Positions 43,297 through 51,631 of a stretch of DNA of 64,000 bases are shown here, piece after piece; position 1 is the first letter of the stretch; each line of letters opens with the position of its first letter. Location: contig JAXLQJ010000036.1 of the NCBI GenBank assembly GCA_046331705.1, positions 1 through 64,000 on the forward strand, read 5' to 3'. Origin of the DNA: JADJOY01 sp046331705 [NCBI: bacterium]. Lineage in GTDB: Bacteria > JADJOY01. A program made the position numbers and the translations under genes. The notes below the pieces were generated by a model. That model made no database searches. It had not been told where the DNA came from and worked only from the letters and a program-made list of their open reading frames with translations.

Positions 43297-44775
43297 GTGA
43301 AGCTGCTCTTTCGGTTCACCGCCGTGTTGTTCGCGGCGCTGGTGCTCGTGCTCACCGCCGCCGCGTGGGTCGGCGTGCGCAGCCGCAAGCTCACGTTCGA
43401 CGTGGACATGCGGCGCGATCATCGCCAGATCGCCCAGATCCTCACGAACGGCATCGAGCGCGCGTGGCAAAGCGGCGGCCAAGCGGAGCTCGAGCGCCTC
43501 GTCCACGACACCACCGCCGCGCACGCGCAGATCACCGTGCGCTGGCGGGCACGCGGTGAGGGCGCCGACGAGGCTGCGTACGCGGAGATCCCCGCGCAGG
43601 TCCGCGAGCGCGTCGCCCGCGGCGAGAGCGTCTCGGTGCGCCTCGCGCACCCCGGAGAAGGCGAGTTCCTGCACACGTTCGTGCCGGTCGCGTACGGCGG
43701 GCGCACGGGCGGCGTGATCGAGCTGGCGGAGTCCCTCGAGGACGAGCGCGCCTTCGTGCGCGCGAGCATCAAGAACGCCATCGGCACCACCGTCGTGGTG
43801 GCGGCGGTGAGCGCAAGCCTGGCGGCTGCGCTGGGGACCTTCCTGGTGGGGCGCCCGATCGGGCTCTTGGTCGAGAAGGCCCGCCGAGTCGGATTCGGCG
43901 ATCTCGGCGGGCCGCTCCACTTGCGCACTGGCGACGAGCTCGCCGAGCTCGCGACCGAGCTCAATCTCATGTGCGACCGGCTCGCCAGCGCCCGCGATGC
44001 CCTCGCCGCCGAGTCCGAGCGGCGCATCGCCGCGCTCGAGCAGCTCCGTCACGCCGATCGGCTGAGCACGGTGGGCAAGCTCGCCGCCGGTGTCGCGCAC
44101 GAGCTCGGCACGCCGCTCAACGTGGTGTCCGGTCGCGCACGCATGATCGAGACTCGGGCGCGCGATTCCGCGGTGCTCGAGATCGGCGAGCACGCGCGCA
44201 TCATCGACGACCAGGTCAAGCGCATGGCGCGGATCATCCGCCAGCTTCTCGATTTCGCGCGACGGCGCGAGGCGCATCGCGCGCCGACACCCGCGGCGCC
44301 ACTCGCGCAACGCGTGGCGACCATGCTGGCGCCGATGGCGCGACGAGCGGGCGTCGAGATCTCGGTGGCGCTGCCCGCGGCGGCGCCCGAGCTGGTGACG
44401 GACATCGATGCGTCGCAGATCGAGCAGGTCCTCACCAACGTGGTCGTGAACGGCATCCAGGCGATGCCGAGCGGCGGCCCGCTCGAGGTGCGGGTCGACC
44501 ACGCGGACGCGATCGCGCCGGCCACCAGCGGCAAGAGCGGGTCCCGGTGGATCCGCTTCGACGTCGTGGACCACGGCCAGGGGATCCCGCCCGAGGCGCT
44601 GCCGCACGTGTTCGAGCCCTTCTTCACCACCAAGGCCGTCGGCGAGGGCACCGGGCTCGGGCTCTCGGTCTCGTACGGGATCGTGAACGAGCACGGTGGC
44701 TGGATCGACATCACGAGCGAGCTCGGGCACGGCACCCGCGTCTCGATCTTTCTACCGGAGGCCGACGCGCGATGA
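43297..44775 (+). CDS. NtrB-like membrane sensor histidine kinase
   Basis: The 492-residue kinase has membrane helices near residues 5-28 and 165-188 enclosing a periplasmic sensor of about 135 residues. HAMP (GRPIGLLVEKARRVGFGD) follows, then DHp with H268 in GVAHELGTPLNVVSGRA and an ATPase domain with N box NVVVNGIQAM, DHGQGIPP and GTGLGLSVSYGIV. It phosphorylates the NtrC-type regulator, whose ATG overlaps this stop by 4 bases. The GTG start is just 24 bases after mazG. The signal it senses is unknown. Confidence 0.94.
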   Translation: MKLLFRFTAVLFAALVLVLTAAAWVGVRSRKLTFDVDMRRDHRQIAQILTNGIERAWQSGGQAELERLVHDTTAAHAQITVRWRARGEGADEAAYAEIPAQVRERVARGESVSVRLAHPGEGEFLHTFVPVAYGGRTGGVIELAESLEDERAFVRASIKNAIGTTVVVAAVSASLAAALGTFLVGRPIGLLVEKARRVGFGDLGGPLHLRTGDELAELATELNLMCDRLASARDALAAESERRIAALEQLRHADRLSTVGKLAAGVAHELGTPLNVVSGRARMIETRARDSAVLEIGEHARIIDDQVKRMARIIRQLLDFARRREAHRAPTPAAPLAQRVATMLAPMARRAGVEISVALPAAAPELVTDIDASQIEQVLTNVVVNGIQAMPSGGPLEVRVDHADAIAPATSGKSGSRWIRFDVVDHGQGIPPEALPHVFEPFFTTKAVGEGTGLGLSVSYGIVNEHGGWIDITSELGHGTRVSIFLPEADAR

Positions 44776-46166
44776 GCGATCGCATCCTGGTGGTGGAAGA
44801 CGATCCGGCGATGTGCCGGCTGCTGGTCGACCAGCTCGAGGCCGAGGGGTTCGCCGTCGCGTCCCGCACCTCGGGCACCGAGGGCCTGCACTACGCCACC
44901 GAGCACGACGTCGAGGCGGTGATCGCCGACGTCAACATGCCGGGGCTCAACGGCATCGACCTGACCAAGCAGGTGCTCGGCGTGCGTCCGGAGCTGCCGG
45001 TGATCCTCGTGACGGCGTTCGGCAGCGTCGACAACGCGGTGGCCGCGATCCGCGCCGGCGCCTACGACTTCATCACCAAGCCCATCGAGCTCGAGGTGTT
45101 GCTGATCGCCGTGCGCCGCGCGGTGCAGCGGCGCCACCTCGGCCGCGAGGTACGGCTGCTCCGCGAGGCGCTCGCCGAGTCGGCGCAGTTCGAGGAGATC
45201 CTCGGCGAGAGCCCACCGATGCGCGAGCTCTTCGAGCTGCTCGCGCGCATCGCCGGCGCCGACGCCGCGGTGCTGATCGCTGGCGAGAGCGGCGTCGGCA
45301 AGGAGCTGGTGGCGAAGGCGCTGCACCACCGGGGCCGACGTCGCGACGGACCGTTCGTCGCGGTCAACTGTGCGGCCGTCCCCGAGACGCTGCTCGAGAG
45401 CGAGCTGTTCGGCCACGCCCGCGGCGCCTTCACCGATGCCCGCGCCGATCGCGTCGGGCTCTTCGTGCGCGCCAGCGGCGGAACGCTCTTCCTCGACGAG
45501 ATCGGCGATCTGCCGCTCCCGCTGCAGCCCAAGCTCTTGCGCGCGCTCGAGGAGCGGGCGGTGCGCCCGCTGGGCGGCACCAACGAGGTACCGTTCGACG
45601 TCGCGCTGGTCTGCGCCACCAACGCGGACCTGGAAGCAGCGGTGGAGGAAGGTCGATTCCGCGAGGACCTCTACTTCCGGATCAACGTCATCCAGGTGGA
45701 CGTGCCGCCGCTGCGCGCCCGTGGCAACGACGTGCTGCTGCTGGCGCAGCACTACCTCGAGCGATTCGCGGCGCGGGGCGACAAGGAAGTGCGGTCGCCG
45801 TCGCCGGCCGTGGCGGCACGGCTGCTCGCTTACCCCTGGCCCGGCAACGTCCGCGAGCTGCGCAACTGCATCGAGCGTTGCGTCGCGCTGGCGCGCGGAC
45901 CGGAGCTCTCGGTCGACGATCTGCCGCGACGAATCCGCGAGTTCGCCGCCGAGCCCGTGTTGGTGGGCGGTGACGATCCCTCCGAGCTGGTGCCGCTCGA
46001 GCAGATCGAGCGCCAGTACATCCTGCGGGTGCTCGAGTCGACGGGCGGCAACAAGCGCCTGGCGGCGCGGATCCTCGGCCTCGACCGCAAGACGCTCTAT
46101 CGAAAGCTCGAGCGCTACGGCGCGGGCGCCCAAGGCGACGCGAGCGACACCGCTCCCGACGCATGA
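44772..46166 (+). CDS. NtrC-family sigma-54-dependent response regulator
   Basis: The 464-residue regulator has a receiver domain (1-120; ILVVEDDPAMC, VIADVNMPGLNG, FITKPIEL). A sigma-54 AAA+ domain (about 145-380) has GESGVGKELVAK, GTLFLDEIGDLPL and RFREDLYFRINV. A Fis-type helix-turn-helix closes it (NKRLAARILGLDRKTLYRKL). The loop that contacts sigma-54 reads GAFTDA instead of GAFTGA; this variant occurs in some working activators, so activity is still likely. It should activate sigma-54 promoters when phosphorylated by the upstream kinase. Confidence 0.94.
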   Translation: MSDRILVVEDDPAMCRLLVDQLEAEGFAVASRTSGTEGLHYATEHDVEAVIADVNMPGLNGIDLTKQVLGVRPELPVILVTAFGSVDNAVAAIRAGAYDFITKPIELEVLLIAVRRAVQRRHLGREVRLLREALAESAQFEEILGESPPMRELFELLARIAGADAAVLIAGESGVGKELVAKALHHRGRRRDGPFVAVNCAAVPETLLESELFGHARGAFTDARADRVGLFVRASGGTLFLDEIGDLPLPLQPKLLRALEERAVRPLGGTNEVPFDVALVCATNADLEAAVEEGRFREDLYFRINVIQVDVPPLRARGNDVLLLAQHYLERFAARGDKEVRSPSPAVAARLLAYPWPGNVRELRNCIERCVALARGPELSVDDLPRRIREFAAEPVLVGGDDPSELVPLEQIERQYILRVLESTGGNKRLAARILGLDRKTLYRKLERYGAGAQGDASDTAPDA

Positions 46167-46402
46167 GTCAGGGCTCGGGCGCGCCGCACTGACGCCCGCC
46201 GGTCGCGACGGGCTGCGCGCGGCGCCACGCTCGCAGCGGCGCTCGTGTGGCGTTTCGCCCCCGGTGTGGCCCGAGGACGCCGCGTCGACCGCCCCACCGC
46301 GGGCTCGCGGGCGAGTGACGGCCGGCGAAAGCGGGAAATCATCCAATCTGCCGGCACCTTGCGCACGGCGAGCGGGTTCCGACGCCGTTGGTACGGGACC
46401 TG

Positions 46403-46420
46403 CTCTCACAGCGGTGAGAG
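46403..46420. repeat. Short perfect inverted repeat upstream of the lone receiver gene
   Basis: CTCTCAC and GTGAGAG (7 bp each, 4-base spacer) lie 33 bases before the next ATG, in the 287-base gap after the NtrC-like gene. It could be an operator half-site pair or a hairpin in the leader. The rest of the gap shows no gene. Confidence 0.4.
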
Positions 46421-46453
46421 TGCAGCGCGCCTGCGCACTCCGGTGGAGCCGAC

Positions 46454-46942
46454 ATGCACGTATCCTCGCGAGGTCCGAGCGCGTCCCCGACGTCTGCCGA
46501 CGCGACGGGAAGCGAACGCGCCCGGCGGATCCTGGTCGCCGAGGACGATCGGGAGATGCGTCGGCTGCTCGTCGAGGCGCTGCGCGAGGACGGCTACGAG
46601 GTCGACGAGGCTCCCGATGGAGTCGAGCTCCTGGCGCACATCGGCTCGTCGGTGCTCTTCGGCACGTTCGGCTCGGTTCGCGAGCCACCCGACCTGATCG
46701 TCACCGACGTTCGCATGCCCGGCCTGACTGGCCTGACCGTGCTCGCGGCGTTGCGGGAATCGGGCGAGACCGTGCCGGTGATCGTCATCACCGCGTTCGG
46801 CGACGACGAGACCCACCGATTCGCCCACGAGCACGGCGCCGTCGCCATCTTCGACAAGCCGTTCGACCTGGTCGACCTGCGCGCCGCGATCGATGCCGTC
46901 TTGCGCACGGCAGCCCACGGCCAACCCGGCGCCGCGCGCTGA
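46454..46942 (+). CDS. Single-domain response regulator
   Basis: The 162-residue protein has about 23 extra N-terminal residues and then one receiver domain: RILVAEDDREMRRLL with the acidic pair, the phosphoacceptor LIVTDVRMPGLTG, VIVITAFGDDE, and the switch lysine in AIFDKPFD. An inserted loop (SSVLFGTFGSVREPP) before the phosphoacceptor is longer than usual. No output domain is present, so it may act by protein contact or in a phosphorelay with the adjacent two-component pair. Confidence 0.88.
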   Translation: MHVSSRGPSASPTSADATGSERARRILVAEDDREMRRLLVEALREDGYEVDEAPDGVELLAHIGSSVLFGTFGSVREPPDLIVTDVRMPGLTGLTVLAALRESGETVPVIVITAFGDDETHRFAHEHGAVAIFDKPFDLVDLRAAIDAVLRTAAHGQPGAAR

Positions 46943-47009
46943 GCCGCGCTTCGCAAGCCCGCGCGGCCGGCGCCGGCGCGGCTCGCGTCGCACCCATCAC
47001 GGCACGGGT

Positions 47010-47038
47010 TTGGCGCTCCGCGTCATCGCGTGCTATGG
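47010..47038 (+). promoter_or_regulatory. Possible promoter of sat
   Basis: TTGGCG (47010-47015) is followed after 17 bases by CTATGG (47033-47038); with an 18-base spacer the -10 would be TATGGC. It lies about 45 bases before the sat start. The match is moderate. Confidence 0.35.
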
Positions 47039-47083
47039 CTTGGGGCTTTTTCGTTCCCCACCCGCCCACTTCGGAGGTTCTTC

Positions 47084-48358
47084 ATGTCTCTGATTCCCGC
47101 CCATGGCGGGCTCAGCGAGCCCGTCGACCGCGTCCTTCCTCTCTCGCAGCAGAAGTCACTGCTCAAGGAAGCCAAGGACCTCCCCAAGATCGCGGTGACC
47201 GACGCCGACCTGAGCGCCGTCTATCGCCTCGGCGACGGCACCTTGTCGCCGCTCATCGGCCCCATGACCGAGACCGAGTGGCACCACGCGCTCGACCACA
47301 AGTCGATCGTCCGCGACGGCAAGCGTTACGCCTGGACGATTCCCATCTCGCTGCCGATCACCAACGACGAGGCCAAGAAGCTCGAGACCGGCAAGAACGC
47401 GGCGCTCGTGAACGCGCGCGGCCAGGTCGTCGGCGTGCTGACGGTCGGCTCGGTGTTCGAGTGGGACAAGACCAAGTACATCGAGAAGGTCTACCTGACC
47501 ACCCGCACGGACCATCCCGGCGCGGACATCGTCCTCAAGGACGATCGCACCAAGCTCGTGGGCGGCGAGCTCTACACGCTGCCCCAGCCGCCGCACCCCG
47601 AGTTCGGCTCGTTCGTGCTCTCGCCGCGCCTCACGCGCGCCATGATCCAGGATCGCAAGTGGCAGGCGGCGCTCGCGTTCCAGACGCGCAATCCGCTGCA
47701 CCGCGCCCACGAGTACGCGCTCGTCTACGGCGTCGAGACGCTCACCCGCCAGGGGCTCTACGCCGGCGTTGTCCTCAATCCGCTGGTCGGCGAGCTCAAG
47801 GGCGACGACGTCGACGCCGCGACGCGCATGCGCACCTACGCCGCGCTCAAGAACAACCGGGCGCTCGGCCAGGGCGACTCCGACCGGGCGCTGTGGGAGT
47901 CGGTCGGCTACGACCTGAACGACGTGTTCGCGCTCGTCGGGCTCGACATCCGCATGTTCTACGGCGGCCCGAGCGAGGCGATCATGCACTCGATCTACCG
48001 GCAGAATCACGGCTTCACGCACCTCGTGATCGGCCGCAAGCACGCCGACGCGCCCTATCACGACAAGACGCCGATCTGGGGCGACTTCGACGCGCAGCAG
48101 ATCTTCGAGGATCTGCCCGGCGATCTGCAGGTGAAGCCGGTGAAGGTGGGATTCGCCGCCTACTACGAGTCGATGGGCCGCGTGGACCTGACCGAGAACC
48201 ACCCGAACGAGAAGCCGTTCAGCATCTCCGGCACCCAGATCCGCGCCGAGCTCGACGCCGGCAACCGGCCCGACGAGCGCATCATGCGTCCCGAGACCGC
48301 GGACATCCTGATCGAGGTGTACCGCCGCCAGCGCGAGGCCAAGGCCGCCGCCGGCTGA
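47084..48358 (+). CDS. sat: Sulfate adenylyltransferase (ATP sulfurylase), monomeric Sat type
   Basis: The 424-residue enzyme forms adenylylsulfate from ATP and sulfate. It is the Sat type, not Cys[20 protein letters not shown] carries the QxRNPxHRAHE substrate motif, with [14 protein letters not shown] and [15 protein letters not shown] after it. The usual GRDHAG motif reads GRKHAD here. There is no fused APS kinase domain, and no aprAB, cysC or cysH next to it, so its role (assimilation or sulfur oxidation) is not decided by context. GGAGG precedes the ATG at 47084. A strong hairpin follows the stop. Confidence 0.93.
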   Translation: MSLIPAHGGLSEPVDRVLPLSQQKSLLKEAKDLPKIAVTDADLSAVYRLGDGTLSPLIGPMTETEWHHALDHKSIVRDGKRYAWTIPISLPITNDEAKKLETGKNAALVNARGQVVGVLTVGSVFEWDKTKYIEKVYLTTRTDHPGADIVLKDDRTKLVGGELYTLPQPPHPEFGSFVLSPRLTRAMIQDRKWQAALAFQTRNPLHRAHEYALVYGVETLTRQGLYAGVVLNPLVGELKGDDVDAATRMRTYAALKNNRALGQGDSDRALWESVGYDLNDVFALVGLDIRMFYGGPSEAIMHSIYRQNHGFTHLVIGRKHADAPYHDKTPIWGDFDAQQIFEDLPGDLQVKPVKVGFAAYYESMGRVDLTENHPNEKPFSISGTQIRAELDAGNRPDERIMRPETADILIEVYRRQREAKAAAG

Positions 48359-48388
48359 CGTCCCCTCGCCCTCTCGAGCCTCACGACG

Positions 48389-48415
48389 CGGCCCGCGTGC
48401 ATCGCACGCGGGCCG
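48389..48415 (+). terminator. Strong hairpin after sat, possibly bidirectional terminator
   Basis: A perfect 12-bp GC-rich stem CGGCCCGCGTGC/GCACGCGGGCCG with a 3-base loop lies between the convergent sat and MshEN-protein genes. It is followed only by TTCCT, so intrinsic termination is likely weak, but the position fits a terminator for both genes. Confidence 0.6.
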
Positions 48416-48463
48416 TTCCTCGTCGGGCGTGGAACACACGCCGCGCGACGCGCGCGACGAGGT

Positions 48464-50716
48464 TCAGCCGGCCTCGTCGTAGGTGTCCGCGCGCGCCTCG
48501 TCGAGGCGGCGCAAGCCTTCGAGCACCAGGCTCTCGTAGCCCGCGTCGATGGTCTCGAGCGGCGCGATCGCGCCGGTCTCGATCTGGAACTCGCCCTCGT
48601 TCCAGCCGATGACGCGGTAGAACGCCTCCTCGCCCTGCTCGTCGCCGAACTCGGCGTGGACGATCGTGCCCTCGCGCAGCCAGATCGCGCCCTCCTCGGC
48701 GCCGCGCATGAGCGCGATCCGCGCGGTCTTCCCGCTGGTGGCCAGGATCTGGATGATGTCGGCGATGTTCATCTCGCTCAGGCGTCCCGACACACCGCTC
48801 TGTCCAGCGCGGCCGCGGCTGGATCGCGCGGCCGCGACCCGCTCCAGCACGCGCTCGATCTTCGCGAGCAGCACCTTCTCGCCCACGATCTTGAGGACGT
48901 AATCCTCGGCGCCCCGTTCCAGCGCCTGCCCCATCGTGGCCTGGCTCTGCTCCGACGTCACGAAGATCACCGTCGGCCCGGCGCCCGCCGTGGTCGCAGT
49001 CCCGGCGAGGAAGTTGAGCGGGTCGCCGTCGGGGAGGTGGACCTCGGAGACCACCAGCTCGGGCTCGTAGTCGCGGATCAGCTCGCGCGCCTTCGCGTAA
49101 GTCGGCGCGCGCAGCACGCGCACCTGGCGCGACAACAGATGGCTGCCGAGCGACTCCGCGAAGTCGGCGTCGGGATCGACGATCAGCACCTTGTCGAGCT
49201 GGACGTCGATCTCGCCGAGCAGCAGGCCCTTCTCCAGCACCTCGAGGAAGGTGTTGAGCACCCGCGCGTCGAAGAGCTTGCCGCGCCCATCGACGAGGCG
49301 GCGGAACGCAGTCGCGATCTCGCTCTTGTCGTCCGGGATGCGGTCGCCGGCCACGCGCTGGAATGCGATCACGGCGGTCAGGATCCGGGCGCCGAGGGGT
49401 ATCTCGTCGTGGTTCCGACCTTCGGGGAATCCCTCGCCGTCGACGCGCTCGTAGAGGTGCGCCAGCACCCGGTCGGCGGGGATGGGAATGTCGAGATGCA
49501 CGAGCCAGTGGATCGGGATACGCACTTGCTCGAGCAGCAGGGTCTTGTCCGTGTCCCCCGCCACGTCCACGACGCTCGGGACGGTGAGCTCGTCGCGCGC
49601 CAGCTGGTGCATGTAGGCGGCGACCGTGAGCTCGTCGAGCGCCTCGGCGCCCATGCCCAGACGCTGCCCGACCTGGCGGGCGATGCGCGGCAAGCTGGGA
49701 CCGCTCTGCGCACGCCCCGCATCGAGGGTGACGCCCTTCAGGAATTTCTCGAGCACCTCGATCAGGCTGTCGATGAGCTGACGCACGCGCCCCGGCTCTT
49801 CGATCAGGGCCTCGCCGAAGGCCCCGACGCGCCGAACCTTCGCGTGCGGCACGAGCCGCTGCACCCAGTCGGTCAGACCCGCTTCGCGCTTCGCGATCTC
49901 CTCGCGAATCAAGAACACCTGCGGCGGCTCGCGGCCGACCAGCTCCGCGAGCTGATCGCGATCGATCACCGGCCGCACTCGATAGCCCTCGCTCTGGAGG
50001 AACGCCCGCACCGCGCGGGCGCGGGTGGCATCCGGCTCGTAGAGCGCCACCACGTCGCCGTGCGGGCTCTCGGGCTCGTGGCTCTCGGTTCCCGGGTGCG
50101 AGCCGGTGAGCGAGCCGTGACGTAGCGCCGCCAGCCGCCGAACGTCTTCTTGCCATTCGCCGCCCACGGGCGCGGCGACGGCGGTCTTTCCCTCGGCCGG
50201 CTTGGCGGGCGGCGGCGGAGGAGGCGGCAGGCGGATGACGGTGTCGTCGAGCGCCCGGTCGAAGGCGTCCGCCACGCCGCGGTAGTGCTTGTCGATGGCG
50301 GCGCGGATGGTGCTCGGCAACGCCAGGATCGTGGTGATCACTGGCACCTTGGTTCGATCGCGAACCGCCTCGACCGTCTTGCGATCGGTCGGATCGGAAA
50401 CGATGAGCACCAGCTCGCCGCTCGATTTGTTGTACCAGACCGGGAACACCAGGTGGCGCTCGGCTTCATCGAGCGGAACCACCGCCAGGAAGCTCTTCGG
50501 CACCAGGTTCTCGGCCACCTGCTTGCGCGTGACGTAGGACACGCCGTATTGCTCGGCGAGGCCGCGCAGCACCGTGGCCTCGTCGACGTGGCCGAGGCTG
50601 ACCAGCACCTCACCGACGAGGCCGCCCTTGCGGCGTTGGATCTCGACGGCCTGCGCGAGCTGATCGGGCGTGATCAGCCCTTGCCGGATGAGGATTTCGC
50701 CCAGGCGGTCCGGCAT
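48464..50716 (-). CDS. MshEN / HD-GYP-like / pseudo-receiver / PATAN multidomain protein
   Basis: The 750-residue protein has an N-terminal MshEN (type II secretion ATPase N-terminal) domain at about 1-145 with LGEILIRQGLITPDQLAQAV and LVGEVLVSLGHVDEATVLRG. This is the duplicated motif that binds cyclic-di-GMP in MshE. A proline run (about 168-174) and a degenerate receiver-like segment (about 220-310) follow. An HD-GYP-like region (about 330-500) has lost the HD pair (MHQLARDEL) but keeps HLYERVDGEGFPEG. The next receiver (about 510-630) has Glu instead of the phosphoaccepting Asp (SEVHLPDG), and a PATAN domain (about 650-735) closes it. It may be a cyclic-di-GMP receptor without enzymatic activity, perhaps controlling motility or pili. 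It is probably co-transcribed with the upstream GT2. Confidence 0.9.
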   Translation of the reverse strand: MPDRLGEILIRQGLITPDQLAQAVEIQRRKGGLVGEVLVSLGHVDEATVLRGLAEQYGVSYVTRKQVAENLVPKSFLAVVPLDEAERHLVFPVWYNKSSGELVLIVSDPTDRKTVEAVRDRTKVPVITTILALPSTIRAAIDKHYRGVADAFDRALDDTVIRLPPPPPPPAKPAEGKTAVAAPVGGEWQEDVRRLAALRHGSLTGSHPGTESHEPESPHGDVVALYEPDATRARAVRAFLQSEGYRVRPVIDRDQLAELVGREPPQVFLIREEIAKREAGLTDWVQRLVPHAKVRRVGAFGEALIEEPGRVRQLIDSLIEVLEKFLKGVTLDAGRAQSGPSLPRIARQVGQRLGMGAEALDELTVAAYMHQLARDELTVPSVVDVAGDTDKTLLLEQVRIPIHWLVHLDIPIPADRVLAHLYERVDGEGFPEGRNHDEIPLGARILTAVIAFQRVAGDRIPDDKSEIATAFRRLVDGRGKLFDARVLNTFLEVLEKGLLLGEIDVQLDKVLIVDPDADFAESLGSHLLSRQVRVLRAPTYAKARELIRDYEPELVVSEVHLPDGDPLNFLAGTATTAGAGPTVIFVTSEQSQATMGQALERGAEDYVLKIVGEKVLLAKIERVLERVAAARSSRGRAGQSGVSGRLSEMNIADIIQILATSGKTARIALMRGAEEGAIWLREGTIVHAEFGDEQGEEAFYRVIGWNEGEFQIETGAIAPLETIDAGYESLVLEGLRRLDEARADTYDEAG

Positions 50717-50760
50717 CGAGGTGTCTCGCGGCGTCCGATTCGAGCCACGCGCGCTCGGGC

Positions 50761-51438
50761 TCAGTCCCAGAAGCGAAACCGAATGATGTGGATCAGCGCG
50801 GCGATGCCGTCGCGCCAGCCGATCTTCTTTCCTTCCAGATAGCTGCGGCCGCTATAGGAGATGGGAGTCTCGTAGATCCGGCAGCGCAGCTTGGCGACCT
50901 TGGCCGTGAACTCCACCTCGAAGCCGAACCGATCCGACTTGAGCTCGATGCGCTCGAGGATCTCCGTCTTGAAGACCTTGTAGCAGGTCTCCATGTCGGT
51001 GAGGTTCAGATTCGTGGTCATGTTCGAGAGCAACGTGAGCAGGCGGTTGCCCACGTAGTGCCAGAAGTAGAGGACGCGATGCGGGCCGCCCAGGAAGCGA
51101 GACCCGTAGACGACGTCGGCGCGCCCATCGAGGATGGGCTCCAACAGGCGCGGGTACTCGGCTGGGTTGTACTCGAGGTCGGCGTCCTGGACGATCACGA
51201 TGTCGCCCGTGACGTGCCGGAACCCGGTCCTGAGCGCCGCGCCTTTACCGCGGTTCACCTCGTGGTAGATGACCCGCACGCCTCGCTCGGCCTCTTTGGC
51301 CAGCACGTCTCGGGTCCCGTCGGTCGAGGCGTCGTCGACGACGATGATCTCCGTTTCGAGCGGCGTTGCCCGCACCTTGTCGAGCAGGGTCGAGATCGTG
51401 TCCTTCTCGTTGAACACCGGGATGACGACCGAGATCAT
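50761..51438 (-). CDS. Family 2 glycosyltransferase (dolichyl-phosphate-mannose-synthase-like)
   Basis: The 225-residue protein matches the GT2 polyprenyl-phosphate glycosyltransferases: [58 protein letters not shown] and [10 protein letters not shown]. The ending [18 protein letters not shown] is typical of this group. No C-terminal membrane helices are present. The product is probably a polyprenyl-phosphate sugar used in surface glycosylation. The gene lies 44 bases upstream of the MshEN protein and has its own promoter in the divergent region with rpmE. Confidence 0.92.
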   Translation of the reverse strand: MISVVIPVFNEKDTISTLLDKVRATPLETEIIVVDDASTDGTRDVLAKEAERGVRVIYHEVNRGKGAALRTGFRHVTGDIVIVQDADLEYNPAEYPRLLEPILDGRADVVYGSRFLGGPHRVLYFWHYVGNRLLTLLSNMTTNLNLTDMETCYKVFKTEILERIELKSDRFGFEVEFTAKVAKLRCRIYETPISYSGRSYLEGKKIGWRDGIAALIHIIRFRFWD

Positions 51439-51480
51439 TGAGCTTTCCGGGCGAAAGTGAACGGAGTTGGGCGGCGCCCG

Positions 51481-51509
51481 ATTGGAGCACCGAGCCGATC
51501 GCAAGTCAA
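51481..51509 (-). promoter_or_regulatory. Promoter of the GT2/MshEN transcription unit
   Basis: On the minus strand TTGACT (51509-51504) and TCCAAT (51486-51481) are separated by 17 bases, about 45 bases before the GT2 ATG. It lies back-to-back with the rpmE promoter. Confidence 0.55.
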
Positions 51510-51578
51510 CCGCCGTCGCGCGGAGCGCATGGCCGCGCGCGCCGGCTCGTCGCCGCCGTGTCCCAGACGCGACACGGT

Positions 51579-51606
51579 TTGACTTGGACGCGCGCGCTGC
51601 TACCTT
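51579..51606 (+). promoter_or_regulatory. Promoter of the rpmE-prfA operon
   Basis: TTGACT (51579-51584) and TACCTT (51601-51606) are spaced by 16 bases, about 25 bases before the bL31 start, where CGGAGG serves as ribosome-binding site. The pattern fits a housekeeping promoter. Confidence 0.65.
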
Positions 51607-51631
51607 TGCTGGGTTTCCCGCGGAGGTTTCG

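Noticed and set aside
42310-44730. An 806-codon minus-strand frame opposite mazG and the histidine kinase
   Set aside because: It is an antisense shadow of clearly functional genes with intact motifs.
46348-46366. Possible sigma-54 promoter (GGCAC...TTGC) before the lone receiver gene
   Set aside because: The spacing between the GG and GC elements is several bases too short for a -24/-12 promoter.
45370-48612. A 1080-codon plus-strand frame through the NtrC-like and sat genes
   Set aside because: It is an alternate-frame shadow; the overlapping frames encode complete, recognisable proteins.
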